DNA of 38,834 nucleotides from Bradyrhizobium sp. (GTDB lineage: Bacteria; Pseudomonadota; Alphaproteobacteria; Rhizobiales; Xanthobacteraceae): positions 1 through 38,834 of the forward strand of contig JAKFVP010000276.1 of assembly GCA_021732175.1 (NCBI GenBank). Reading direction: 5' to 3'. The position numbers and the translations under genes are program-made. Below the pieces are notes generated by a model. The model saw nothing but the letters and a program-made list of their open reading frames with translations. It searched no databases and was not told the origin of the DNA. Each line of letters begins with the position of its first letter. The stretch's first letter is position 1. Positions 9,508 to 20,731 of this stretch are shown piece by piece.

Positions 9508-9521
9508 TTGAGGGAGGTCAA
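9508..9521. promoter_or_regulatory. FNR/FixK-type palindrome TTGA-GGGAGG-TCAA
   Basis: Exact TTGA-N6-TCAA between the divergent DUF3775 and PhaC-like genes. Confidence 0.55.
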
Positions 9522-9530
9522 ATCACCTCA

Positions 9531-10742
9531 TTGAACTATATGGCCGATGAGGAGATTGTTGTTGAGGCAGGCGGGACGCAGGACGCAGTGCAGCAGGGCG
9601 CATGGGCGCATATGGGCAAGCCGTCGGACAAGACTTCAAGCAGACTTCCTTCGGGTGCGGCTCCCCCGCACGATCCGATGCAGTGGCCCCTTGCCGCCAT
9701 GAAGGTCGCCACCGATGCGATGTTCTGGTGGCTCGATCAAGGTAACGGGCGCAAGGCTTCCGACGACAGGCCGCCGCTGCCGTGGACGACGCCGAACGCG
9801 GTTGCGCTCGAATTGACCACCATGCGGCTTCGCGATTTCTCGCGGTCGCGCATCGGACGGCCGGTCCTGATCTGCGGGCCTTATGCGCTGCACAGCACGC
9901 TGCTTGCCGATTTTGCCCCGGGCCACAGCATCATCGAGCGTTTGCAGCAGAGCGGGCATGAACGGATATTCCTGACCGATTGGCGCTCCGCCTCGGCTGA
10001 CATGCGGTTCCTTGCCATCGACCAGTATCTCGCCGACCTCAACGTCGCCGTCGACGAGATCGGCGCGCCCGTCGATCTCATCGGATTGTGCCAGGGCGGC
10101 TGGCTGTCGCTGGTCTACGCGGCGCGCTTCCCGGGAAAAGTGCGCCGGCTCGTGCTGGCGGGAGCGCCTGTAGATGCTTCCGTCGATTCCGGACTGGTGC
10201 GGCTGGTTGGCAGCGCCCCGCAGGCCGCCTTCGAGGGGATCGTCGAAAGCGGCGGCGGCATCGTCAGGGGCGCACACATTCTGCGCTTCTGGAGCCGCGC
10301 CTCCGACACCGCCCTGGTGCTGCAACGAAGCCTCTCGCAGGAAGCGCCCGCCGATCGGGAATTGCATGAGCGCTTCGTGCGCTGGCACGACGAGACCGTC
10401 GATTTGCCCGGCACCTATTACCTCCAGGTCGTGAACTGGATCTATCGAGAGAACCGGATCGCGAACGGCACATTCGTGGCGCTCGGTCGCACCGTTCACC
10501 CCGAGGACGTGAGTGTGCCGGTTTTCCTGCTGGCAGGCGCCGATGACGAAATCGTACCGGCACCGCAGGCCATGGCGACCGCCTTGCGGCTCGGCACGCC
10601 GGCCGCGCAGATCGAGCGCGCCGTCGTCCCCTCCAGCCACCTCGGCCTCTATCTGGGCGGGCAGACGCTGGCCACGGCCTGGCCCCGGATTGCCGGCTGG
10701 CTGCAGGCGGACAGGGCGGTTTCGGTCGCTGCCCGGCTCTGA
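9531..10742 (+). CDS. PhaC-like alpha/beta hydrolase (PHA synthase/depolymerase superfamily)
   Basis: Lipase-like box with Cys (LIGLCQGGW), Asp (LLAGADDEIVP) and His (PSSHLGLYLG) motifs. Start is TTG 9531 or ATG 9540. Confidence 0.78.
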   Translation: MNYMADEEIVVEAGGTQDAVQQGAWAHMGKPSDKTSSRLPSGAAPPHDPMQWPLAAMKVATDAMFWWLDQGNGRKASDDRPPLPWTTPNAVALELTTMRLRDFSRSRIGRPVLICGPYALHSTLLADFAPGHSIIERLQQSGHERIFLTDWRSASADMRFLAIDQYLADLNVAVDEIGAPVDLIGLCQGGWLSLVYAARFPGKVRRLVLAGAPVDASVDSGLVRLVGSAPQAAFEGIVESGGGIVRGAHILRFWSRASDTALVLQRSLSQEAPADRELHERFVRWHDETVDLPGTYYLQVVNWIYRENRIANGTFVALGRTVHPEDVSVPVFLLAGADDEIVPAPQAMATALRLGTPAAQIERAVVPSSHLGLYLGGQTLATAWPRIAGWLQADRAVSVAARL

Positions 10743-10805
10743 TATCAGGTCGGAATGGATCAGGTTGCGGGCGGCAAGGCGGCTCGCGAAACAAGGACGT
10801 TCGAC

Positions 10806-11660
<855 letters not shown>

Positions 11661-11698
11661 GGGATAAGATTGATCGTCGCCACGACGCAACTGCGCTC

Positions 11699-11819
11699 CC
11701 TCTCCCGCTTGCGGGGGAGGGTTGGGGAGGGGGTGGTGCCATCGGGATTCTCCGCGTGGAGAGAGCCCCCACCCGCCGCGCTCTTCGAGCGCGTCGGCCT
11801 CCCCCGCAAGCGGGAGAGG
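11699..11819. repeat. Palindromic intergenic repeat, 22-bp perfect inverted arms CCTCTCCCGCTTGCGGGGGAGG
   Basis: 11699-11720 and 11798-11819 are perfect reverse complements. Confidence 0.85.
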
Positions 11820-11866
11820 CGAAGCGAGCCCGCGGTCCTACCGATTCAACCTAAAGCCATTCCGCT

Positions 11867-12787
11867 TTAAAAGGGCGACGCCGTCGCCCTTACGGCCGCC
11901 TGACTGCGGCGCACCTTCGAAGCAGCGGACGCTGCTTCCACCTGCGGCGCCGGGGCGCTGATCGCCGCCGTCTCGGTGCGGTACTGCGGCAGTTCGCCCT
12001 CCAGCGAATAGAACACGCAGAGCGCAAGGCTCGCCCATACGGCGCCGCTGAAATACAGCGCCATCCACATCAGTTCGCCCTTCCAATGGGCGATGTCGTG
12101 CGTCCGCACCCAGCGCGTCGAGACGTCACGCAGGCCCTCGAACAGCCCAAGCAGCTGGTTGCCCTCCGCAAGGTTGGTGCGCCAGCGGCCAAGGTACATG
12201 GGAACGTCGACGGTGACGAGGAAGGCGGCGATGCCGGCAATCGAGACGAGAAGCACCACGTGCACCGGCCCGTGGAACTCGGGCAGCAGCCGGACGAGGC
12301 CGATGCCGACCAGGAAGAAGGCGATCGCCCACAGCGAATTCTCGATCGCGTTGTAGAAGAAGTTCGTGGTCAGCACGGCGTACCACGAAAAGCATTCTGC
12401 GATCAGGATCAGCGGCACGATGATCCATGCCACGTTCAGCACGGTCTCCGATCCCGTGATGGTGCCGAGCTGATGCAGGATGATCGCCCATTGCACGACA
12501 AAGCAGACCTCGGCGACTGTCGCCACCGATCGGCCGACCAGCACGCTCGACCACCAGGTGTCGAACAGGCAGATGCGCTGCACGTCCGCGCGCGGCAGCA
12601 CCGAGCGGAAGGCGCAGCCGAACACGTAAGCCGCGCAGAGCAGCAGCATCAATTGCATGCTGCCTACCGGCTGGGAGTGCAGCTCGCGGTAAAGCAGGAA
12701 CCACAGCGCAATATTGACGCCGCTGACCAGGGTCAGCATCGCCCACCACCACGTCAGGGGATTCGACCGCGCACGCCACAGGCTCAT
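11867..12787 (-). CDS. Polytopic membrane protein of unknown function
   Basis: About seven hydrophobic segments. MSLWRARSNPLTWWWAML start at 12787 is preferred over 12820, which lies inside a palindrome. Confidence 0.72.
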   Translation of the reverse strand: MSLWRARSNPLTWWWAMLTLVSGVNIALWFLLYRELHSQPVGSMQLMLLLCAAYVFGCAFRSVLPRADVQRICLFDTWWSSVLVGRSVATVAEVCFVVQWAIILHQLGTITGSETVLNVAWIIVPLILIAECFSWYAVLTTNFFYNAIENSLWAIAFFLVGIGLVRLLPEFHGPVHVVLLVSIAGIAAFLVTVDVPMYLGRWRTNLAEGNQLLGLFEGLRDVSTRWVRTHDIAHWKGELMWMALYFSGAVWASLALCVFYSLEGELPQYRTETAAISAPAPQVEAASAASKVRRSQAAVRATASPF

Positions 12788-12800
12788 TCCATCGCTCCAC

Positions 12801-12837
12801 AGAAATAATCGAACTGACATTCAGTCGTATTATTTCT
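12801..12837. promoter_or_regulatory. Operator-like interrupted palindrome AGAAATAAT-CGA-ACTGA-CAT-TCAGT-CGT-ATTATTTCT
   Basis: 9-bp outer and 5-bp inner perfect inverted arms, 14-50 nt upstream of the 12787 start codon. Confidence 0.6.
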
Positions 12838-12881
12838 GTCATAGATCGCGGCGAGTCACGACAAAAATTCGCGAGCGTTTA

Positions 12882-12899
12882 CTGTCATATAACTGTCAT
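12882..12899 (+). promoter_or_regulatory. PhoB (Pho) box CTGTCATATAACTGTCAT
   Basis: Agrees at all positions with CTGTCATA(A/T)A(A/T)CTGTCA(C/T). Oriented toward chvE. Confidence 0.7.
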
Positions 12900-13030
12900 A
12901 AAACTCCTTGCACGGGCATGACACGTGACAGATGATCGGCCTCGTCGCTCGGGGCGTTCGGGCGATGTGCCAGTCCGGGAGATAGACCGCGACCACGCGG
13001 CTGATGGCACGAAGTACTCGGGAGTGAAGC

Positions 13031-14095
13031 ATGAAGTTACTCAGAACCATCCTGTCCGCCGTCGCGCTCGGCTCGCTCGCCTTCTCCAGCGTCGCGCTGG
13101 CGCAGGGCAAGCAGACGGTCGGCATCGCGATGCCCACCAAGGCGTCGGCGCGCTGGATCGATGACGGCAACAACATCGTCAAGGTGTTGAAGGAGCGGGG
13201 CTACAACACCGACCTGCAATATGCCGAGGACGATATCCCGAACCAGCTCTCGCAGATCGAGAACATGGTCGCCAAGGGCGTCAAGGTCCTGGTGATCGCC
13301 GCGATCGATGGAACGACGCTGTCCAACGTGCTCAAGCAGGCGAGGGATCGCGGTATTGTCGTGATCGCCTACGACCGGCTGATCCGCGACACTCCCAATG
13401 TCGACTACTACGCGACGTTCGACAATTTCCAGGTTGGCGTGCTGCAGGCGCAGTCGATCGAGGATGCGCTGAAGCTGAAGGAGGGCAAGGGCCCGTTCAA
13501 CATCGAGCTGTTCGGCGGCTCCCCCGACGATAACAACGCCTACTTCTTCTACAACGGTTCGATGTCGGTGCTGAAACCCTACATCGACAGCGGCAAGCTC
13601 GTGGTTGCCAGCAAGCAGATGGGCATGGACAAGGTCTCGACCCTGCGCTGGGACGGCGCCACCGCGCAGGCGCGGATGGATAATCTCCTGAGCGCGTTCT
13701 ATACGACGAAGAAAGTGGACGCCGTGCTGTCGCCCTATGACGGTCTTTCGATCGGCATCCTGTCGTCGCTGAAAGGCGTCGGCTATGGCAGCGGCAACAC
13801 GCCGATGCCGGTTGTCACCGGGCAGGACGCCGAAGTGCCCTCGATCAAGTCGATGCTGCGCGGCGAGCAGTATTCCACGATCTTCAAGGACACGCGCGAT
13901 CTGGCCAAGGTCACCGCCGACATGGTGGATGCGGCGCTGAGCGGCAAGACCGTCACCGTGAACGACACCACCACCTATAATAATGGCGTGAAGGTCGTTC
14001 CGTCCTATCTGCTCAAGCCCGTCATTGTCGACAAGTCCAACTGGGAGAAAGTGCTGATCGACGGTGGCTATTACAAGAAGTCGCAGATCAATTGA
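13031..14095 (+). CDS. chvE: Sugar ABC transporter substrate-binding protein (ChvE-type)
   Basis: Signal peptide, periplasmic sugar-binding pattern ([68 protein letters not shown]), adjacent to GguA/GguB-like genes. Confidence 0.92.
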   Translation: MKLLRTILSAVALGSLAFSSVALAQGKQTVGIAMPTKASARWIDDGNNIVKVLKERGYNTDLQYAEDDIPNQLSQIENMVAKGVKVLVIAAIDGTTLSNVLKQARDRGIVVIAYDRLIRDTPNVDYYATFDNFQVGVLQAQSIEDALKLKEGKGPFNIELFGGSPDDNNAYFFYNGSMSVLKPYIDSGKLVVASKQMGMDKVSTLRWDGATAQARMDNLLSAFYTTKKVDAVLSPYDGLSIGILSSLKGVGYGSGNTPMPVVTGQDAEVPSIKSMLRGEQYSTIFKDTRDLAKVTADMVDAALSGKTVTVNDTTTYNNGVKVVPSYLLKPVIVDKSNWEKVLIDGGYYKKSQIN

Positions 14096-14141
14096 GGTGA
14101 GACTTGGGGCGAACGCACGTAAGTGGCGACTGCTCGGCCTT

Positions 14142-14252
14142 CATGGTTCGAGACGCGCCGCAGGCGGCGCTCCGCACCATGAGGGTCTGAGATTTGCCGC
14201 GAAACACACCTCATCCTGAGGAGCCCGCCAACGGCGGGCGTCTCGAAGGATG
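14142..14252. repeat. Twin REP-like palindromes in opposite orientation (units 14142-14181 and 14212-14252)
   Basis: Unit 1 CATGGTTCGAGACGC...CACCATG and reverse complement of unit 2 CATCCTTCGAGACGC...CAGGATG share TTCGAGACGC and ATGAGG and the same hairpin layout. Confidence 0.8.
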
Positions 14253-14309
14253 GGCCGCAAGGGCGCCGTCCATGACCCCCTCCAACGAAAGCTGCTCCCA
14301 GGAAACTGA

Positions 14310-15895
<1,586 letters not shown>

Positions 15896-15899
<4 letters not shown>

Positions 15900-17077
15900 C
15901 CGACAAGGCCGTGCCGGCTCCCGAACAGGGCGGAATACTCAGGGCGAATTTGCGCGAATACGGCATGCTGCTGTCGCTGTTCGCGATCATGGTGTTCTTC
16001 GAGTTCGCGACCGACGGAACGCTGCTGCGTCCCCTCAACCTCACCAACCTCGTGCTGCAGAACAGCTACATCGTTATCATGGCGCTGGGCATGCTGCTGG
16101 TGATTGTCACCGGCCATATCGACCTTTCGGTCGGCTCGGTGGCGGGCTTCATCGGCGCGATCGCGGCGGTGCTGATGGTGCGCTTCGACATGCATTTCAT
16201 CCCGACCGTCGTCGCCTGCCTCGCGCTCGGCGGCCTGATCGGCGCCGCGCAGGGCTACTGGGTGGCGTATTTCAAGGTGCCGTCCTTCATCGTCACCCTG
16301 GCCGGCATGCTGGTCTTCAAGGGGCTGGCGCTCGCCGTTCTGCAGGGCCAGTCGGTCGGGCCGTTCTCGCCGACGTTCCAGAAACTGTCATCCGGCTTCA
16401 TTCCGGAATTGATCCCCGATGCCGGCTCGCTCTATCCGACTTCGATTCTGATCGGCGTGGCCCTCGCAGCCGGCCTGATCTCGGTCAGCGTCAAGACCCG
16501 CGCCCGGCGCGCCAGCCACGGCGTCGAGGTCGAGCCGCACTGGTTCTTCGTGCTGAAGAACGTCCTCCTGTTCGCCGCGGTGATCTATTTCACCTATCTG
16601 ATCGCCTCGCATCGCGGCCTGCCCAATGTGCTCGTCGTCATGGTCGCCCTGATCGCGTTGTACGGCTTCATGACCACGCGCACCACCATCGGCCGGCAGA
16701 TCTATGCCGTCGGCGGCAACGAGAAGGCGGCGAAGCTTTCCGGCATCAAGACCGAGCGGCTGACCTTCCTCACCTTCGTCAACATGGGCGTGCTCGCCGC
16801 GCTTGCCGGCCTCGTGTTCGCCGCGCGCCTCAACACCGCGACACCGAAGGCCGGTGCCGGCTTCGAGCTCGACGTCATCGCGGCCTGCTTCATCGGCGGC
16901 GCCTCGGCTTATGGCGGCGTCGGCAAGGTTACTGGCGCCGTGATCGGCGCGCTGATCATGGGCGTCATGAACAACGGCATGTCGATCCTCGGCATCGGCA
17001 TCGATTACCAGCAGGTCATCAAGGGCCTGGTGCTGCTGGGGGCAGTCTGTTTCGACGTCTACAATCAGCGGCGGTGA
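15896..17077 (+). CDS. gguB: Sugar ABC transporter permease
   Basis: Polytopic permease (VTGHIDLSVGSVAGFIGAIAAVLM; GGNEKAAKLSGIKTERL). ATGA overlap with gguA. Confidence 0.93.
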
Positions 17078-17223
17078 GGGGCGGACAGAGGGCCTCCGGC
17101 GCTGCCCCGCTACTGTGCATGGGGTTGTTTTGCCTGTTTTGAGTTCGGGCCGTCGAAAACTGACGGTCAAGGCGCGAAATTCGACCTTAAATTAACGCCG
17201 CGAAGCCTCTATAAGCCCCTGCA

Positions 17224-18228
17224 ATGACCAGCAAGACCACCGATATCTGGCGCTTCTCCGTCGCCCCCATGATGGACTGGACTGACCGGCACTGCCGCGT
17301 CTTCCATCGCATCATGACGCGCCGCTCGAAGCTCTACACGGAAATGCTGACGACCGGCGCCATCCTGCATGGCGACCGCCAGCGGCTGCTCGGCTTCGAT
17401 GCCAGCGAACATCCGGTGGCGCTGCAGCTTGGCGGCTCATCGCCGGCCGATCTCGCGCAAGCCGCCAGGATCGGCGAAGACTTTGGCTACGACGAGATCA
17501 ACCTCAATATCGGCTGTCCGTCGGATCGCGTGAAGGACGGCCGTTTCGGCGCCTGCCTGATGGCGGAGCCGGCGCTGGTCGCCGATTGCGTCGCCGCGAT
17601 GAAGCAGGCGGTGAAAATTCCGGTCACCGTGAAGTGCCGGATCGGCATCGACCATCAGGATCCGGAACTTGCGCTCGACACGCTGGCGCGTGGCGTGGTC
17701 GCAGCCGGCACGGACGCGCTGATCGTGCATGCCCGCAAGGCCTGGCTCAATGGTCTGTCGCCGAAGGAGAACCGCTACATCCCGCCGCTCGATTACGGCC
17801 GCGTCTACCGGCTGAAGGCGGCGCTGCCTGAGGTGCCCATCATCATCAACGGCGGCATCGCCAGCATCGCGGAAGCCAGGCAGCATCTCGCCCATGTCGA
17901 TGGTGTTATGCTGGGCCGCGCGGCCTATCAGGAGCCGTGGCGCCTCCTCGCCGTGGATGCCGAGTTGTTCGGCGAAACGCCGCCGCAGGCGACGATGAAG
18001 GACGCCTTCGAGGCGATGCTGCCCTATATCGAGCGCGAGCTTGCATCCGGAACGCGGCTGCACGCCATCACACGGCACTTTGTCGGCGCGTTCCATGCCG
18101 TGCCGGGCGCGCGGGCGTTCCGCCGGCATCTCGCCGAGAACGGCGTCAGGGCAGGGGCAGGTGTCGATGTGCTGCGCGATGCGGTAGCGCTCGTGCGCGA
18201 GCAGCACGCCGCCTCACTTGCGGCTTGA
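17224..18228 (+). CDS. dusA: tRNA-dihydrouridine(20/20a) synthase DusA
   Basis: VAPMMDWTDRHCR, ALQLGGSSPADLAQAA, NLNIGCPSDRVKDGRFGACLM, KCRIGIDHQD. Confidence 0.95.
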   Translation: MTSKTTDIWRFSVAPMMDWTDRHCRVFHRIMTRRSKLYTEMLTTGAILHGDRQRLLGFDASEHPVALQLGGSSPADLAQAARIGEDFGYDEINLNIGCPSDRVKDGRFGACLMAEPALVADCVAAMKQAVKIPVTVKCRIGIDHQDPELALDTLARGVVAAGTDALIVHARKAWLNGLSPKENRYIPPLDYGRVYRLKAALPEVPIIINGGIASIAEARQHLAHVDGVMLGRAAYQEPWRLLAVDAELFGETPPQATMKDAFEAMLPYIERELASGTRLHAITRHFVGAFHAVPGARAFRRHLAENGVRAGAGVDVLRDAVALVREQHAASLAA

Positions 18229-18744
18229 GAGCTCGGGATAGCCGTGCAGCATCAGCCGGTCGGAGCGCACGCCCCAGCTTTCCAGCCGGTCGAGGAAGCT
18301 CATGCCGAGCAGATTGGTCTTCATGTGCCCGCGCGGCACCACCAGCGCCGGCACTGATTTCTCCGTCAGCTTGCCGACCGTCAGGCGGTCCAGCGTCAGT
18401 CGCGCCGCCTTGGCGTGACCGCCGGCGGTTTCGAGATCGACATTGTATTCCAGCATCTCGACCGGCACGCCGATCGCCTTCGCCGTCTCCCATGTCAGCA
18501 CCACCGAGGTCGCGCCGGTGTCGATCACCATCGGCGCGGAGACGCCGTTGATTTTTGCCTTCAGCGAAAACTCGCCGCCCTGGCCGCGCGGGATCTGCAC
18601 CGGCGGCGGCGGCGTCAGGCTCTTCTGGCGGATCATGTGCGAGATGCTGTCGCCGGCACGGGCGATCTTGTCGGGGTCGCCATAGGCCACCACGGCGCCG
18701 GCCGTGCCTGCCAGGAAAACGATGATGAGCAGGATGCGGATCAT
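18214..18744 (-). CDS. TIGR02281-type retropepsin-like aspartic protease
   Basis: FSLKAKINGVSAPMVIDTGATSVVLTWETAKAIG with N-terminal hydrophobic anchor. 15-nt convergent overlap with dusA. Confidence 0.85.
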   Translation of the reverse strand: MIRILLIIVFLAGTAGAVVAYGDPDKIARAGDSISHMIRQKSLTPPPPVQIPRGQGGEFSLKAKINGVSAPMVIDTGATSVVLTWETAKAIGVPVEMLEYNVDLETAGGHAKAARLTLDRLTVGKLTEKSVPALVVPRGHMKTNLLGMSFLDRLESWGVRSDRLMLHGYPELSSRK

Positions 18745-18763
18745 GCCGCGGCTCCCACAAACG

Positions 18764-18973
18764 TCAGCGCGCCTCGCTGCGCTGGCGCGGCTCGATCGGC
18801 TGCAGCCCGGCCTCGATCATGCGCGCGGAGAGCTGCGCCATGATGGCACGCCGCTCCGCGCTGTCCATCGCCGACCAGCGCGCGATCTCCGGCAGGGTGC
18901 GGCCGCAGCCGAAGCAGAGGTTGGTTCTGGGATCGATCTGGCAGACTGCGATACACGGTGTTTCTTGGCTCAT
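18764..18973 (-). CDS. DUF1289 domain-containing protein
   Basis: ETPCIAVCQIDPRTNLCFGCGRTLPEIARW cysteine pattern. Confidence 0.88.
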   Translation of the reverse strand: MSQETPCIAVCQIDPRTNLCFGCGRTLPEIARWSAMDSAERRAIMAQLSARMIEAGLQPIEPRQRSEAR

Positions 18974-19018
18974 TGTTCCATAGTGAAGGTGAATCGAGGG
19001 CTTGTGCAAGCATGGGCG

Positions 19019-20617
19019 CTACAACCCTGTCCCGGCGCTCATGATTGGCTTGTGCTTCGGCCGCCGTTTCTCGTCGGTGACATTGGCTTCCTCCGGCTGC
19101 AGGGGAGGCGCTTCCTCGGTCATCGGCCCCAGCGCCGACATCACGCGCTCCGGCGGGAAGGTGATGATCACCTCGGTGCCGATGCGCACCTTCGATTTCA
19201 GCGTGAACGTGCCGCCATGCATGTCGACAAGGCTCTTGGCGATCGGCAGGCCAAGCCCCGCGCCTTGCTCGGCCGACTTGATGGAGTTCGAGCCCTGGCC
19301 AAACGAAGCGAGCACGATCGGGATCTCGTCCTCGGGAATGCCCGATCCGGTATCCTTGACGCTGAGATATTGCCCGCCGGAGGCGGTCCAGCCGGCCTTG
19401 AGCCAGATCTCGCCGCCCTGCGGCGTGAACTTGATCGAGTTGGACAACAGGTTCAGCACGATCTGGCGGATCGCACGCTCGTCGCCCCAGATTTTTGGCA
19501 TCGCCTGCTCGAACACCTCGTGGATGGTGATGCCGCGGCTCGAGGCGCGAAGCTTCAACAGATGATGGCAATCGGCGACGACATTGATCAGCGACACCGC
19601 TTCCTCGTTCAGCTCATAGCGGCCGGCCTCGATACGCGACAAATCGAGGATTTCGTTGATGAGGTTCAAGAGGTGAACCCCGGAATTGTGGATGTCGGCG
19701 GAGTATTCCTTGTAGACGGGCACGCTGTGTGCGCCGAAGATTTCACTCTTCATCACCTCGGAAAAGCCCAGGATGGCGTTCAGCGGCGTGCGCAGCTCGT
19801 GGCTCATCTGCGCGAGGAAGCGCGACTTGGCCACGTTGGCTGATTCGGCGCGGTGCCGCGCTTCGTCCGAGATCGCCTTGGCCTGTTCGAGCTCGCCGAT
19901 CAGCGCATCCTTTTCCGCGCGCGCTTCCAGCGTCGCCAGCGTCGTCGAGTGCAGGCGATGGGCGAGCAGGGCGAAGTAGCCTTCGGCGGCGAGTGCCAGC
20001 ACCGCCAGCACGTAATTGTCGAAGGTGCCGCTGAGGATGAAGTTCAGCGCAATCGCCACCGTCACCGGCGCGGTCGCCGCCAGCGCTGCGATCGGCAGGC
20101 TCGCCGCCAGCATGCTGGACACCGCGATCACCAGCAGCATCAGGAACATCATCAGCGTGTTGGAGGCGACGTCGAGGCCCGCGGGCCGGATCAGGATCGC
20201 GGTCCAGGTCAGCCCGTAGAGCAGGTCGAGCAGCACGAAGCGCGTGCGCCATTTGCGCGTCGCGGGCAGCGAGGCCGGCTCGCCGAGGAATTTCGAGCAG
20301 CTTCGGATGATCGCGGCATGGATGCACAGCATGCCGCAGGTCCAGGCCGCAGCGGAGACCGGCTGCATCCAGAAGCCGAACAGCACGCCGGTCGCGACCA
20401 CCAGCAGCATGACGACGAAGGATGCGGATATCCTGGTCTGCGCATACTGGCGCAGCAGTTCCGTATCGAAGGCCGGGCGGGTTCCGCTTGATGACGTTAA
20501 CCGATCGCGCGCCTCGCGCACCCGCTGTGCCGACGCGCGCCGCGCATTGACGGGCGCAGCGGGGGCAGGATCGGCCGGAAGCTGGACAACTTCAGGCTTT
20601 TCAGCGGGTTTACTCAT
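19019..20617 (-). CDS. PdhS/PleC-like sensor histidine kinase
   Basis: HisKA MSHELRTPLNAILGFSEVMKSEIFGAHSVPVYKEYSADIHNSGVHLLNLINEILDLSRIEAGRYEL, HATPase boxes (DTGSGIPEDEI, GAGLGLPIAKSL), N-terminal TM segments. Confidence 0.92.
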   Translation of the reverse strand: MSKPAEKPEVVQLPADPAPAAPVNARRASAQRVREARDRLTSSSGTRPAFDTELLRQYAQTRISASFVVMLLVVATGVLFGFWMQPVSAAAWTCGMLCIHAAIIRSCSKFLGEPASLPATRKWRTRFVLLDLLYGLTWTAILIRPAGLDVASNTLMMFLMLLVIAVSSMLAASLPIAALAATAPVTVAIALNFILSGTFDNYVLAVLALAAEGYFALLAHRLHSTTLATLEARAEKDALIGELEQAKAISDEARHRAESANVAKSRFLAQMSHELRTPLNAILGFSEVMKSEIFGAHSVPVYKEYSADIHNSGVHLLNLINEILDLSRIEAGRYELNEEAVSLINVVADCHHLLKLRASSRGITIHEVFEQAMPKIWGDERAIRQIVLNLLSNSIKFTPQGGEIWLKAGWTASGGQYLSVKDTGSGIPEDEIPIVLASFGQGSNSIKSAEQGAGLGLPIAKSLVDMHGGTFTLKSKVRIGTEVIITFPPERVMSALGPMTEEAPPLQPEEANVTDEKRRPKHKPIMSAGTGL

Positions 20618-20716
20618 CAGACAACACAATTCTGCCCGCGAACCGCACGGACTTTTGCATCATCTATCTGTGGCCCTAAATGTTTAAGCGATGCCTTAAA
20701 GAGCTAAAAAATCCCG

Positions 20717-20731
20717 TTAACGGGAGGTTAA
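20717..20731 (-). promoter_or_regulatory. CtrA-type box (minus strand TTAACCTCCCGTTAAC)
   Basis: TTAA-N7-TTAA(C) about 100 nt upstream of the kinase start, among other TTAA-containing palindromes. Confidence 0.5.

Noticed and set aside
12925-13164. 79-aa ORF upstream of chvE
   Set aside because: Overlaps the chvE start in another frame, with no family pattern; likely leader DNA containing the promoter.
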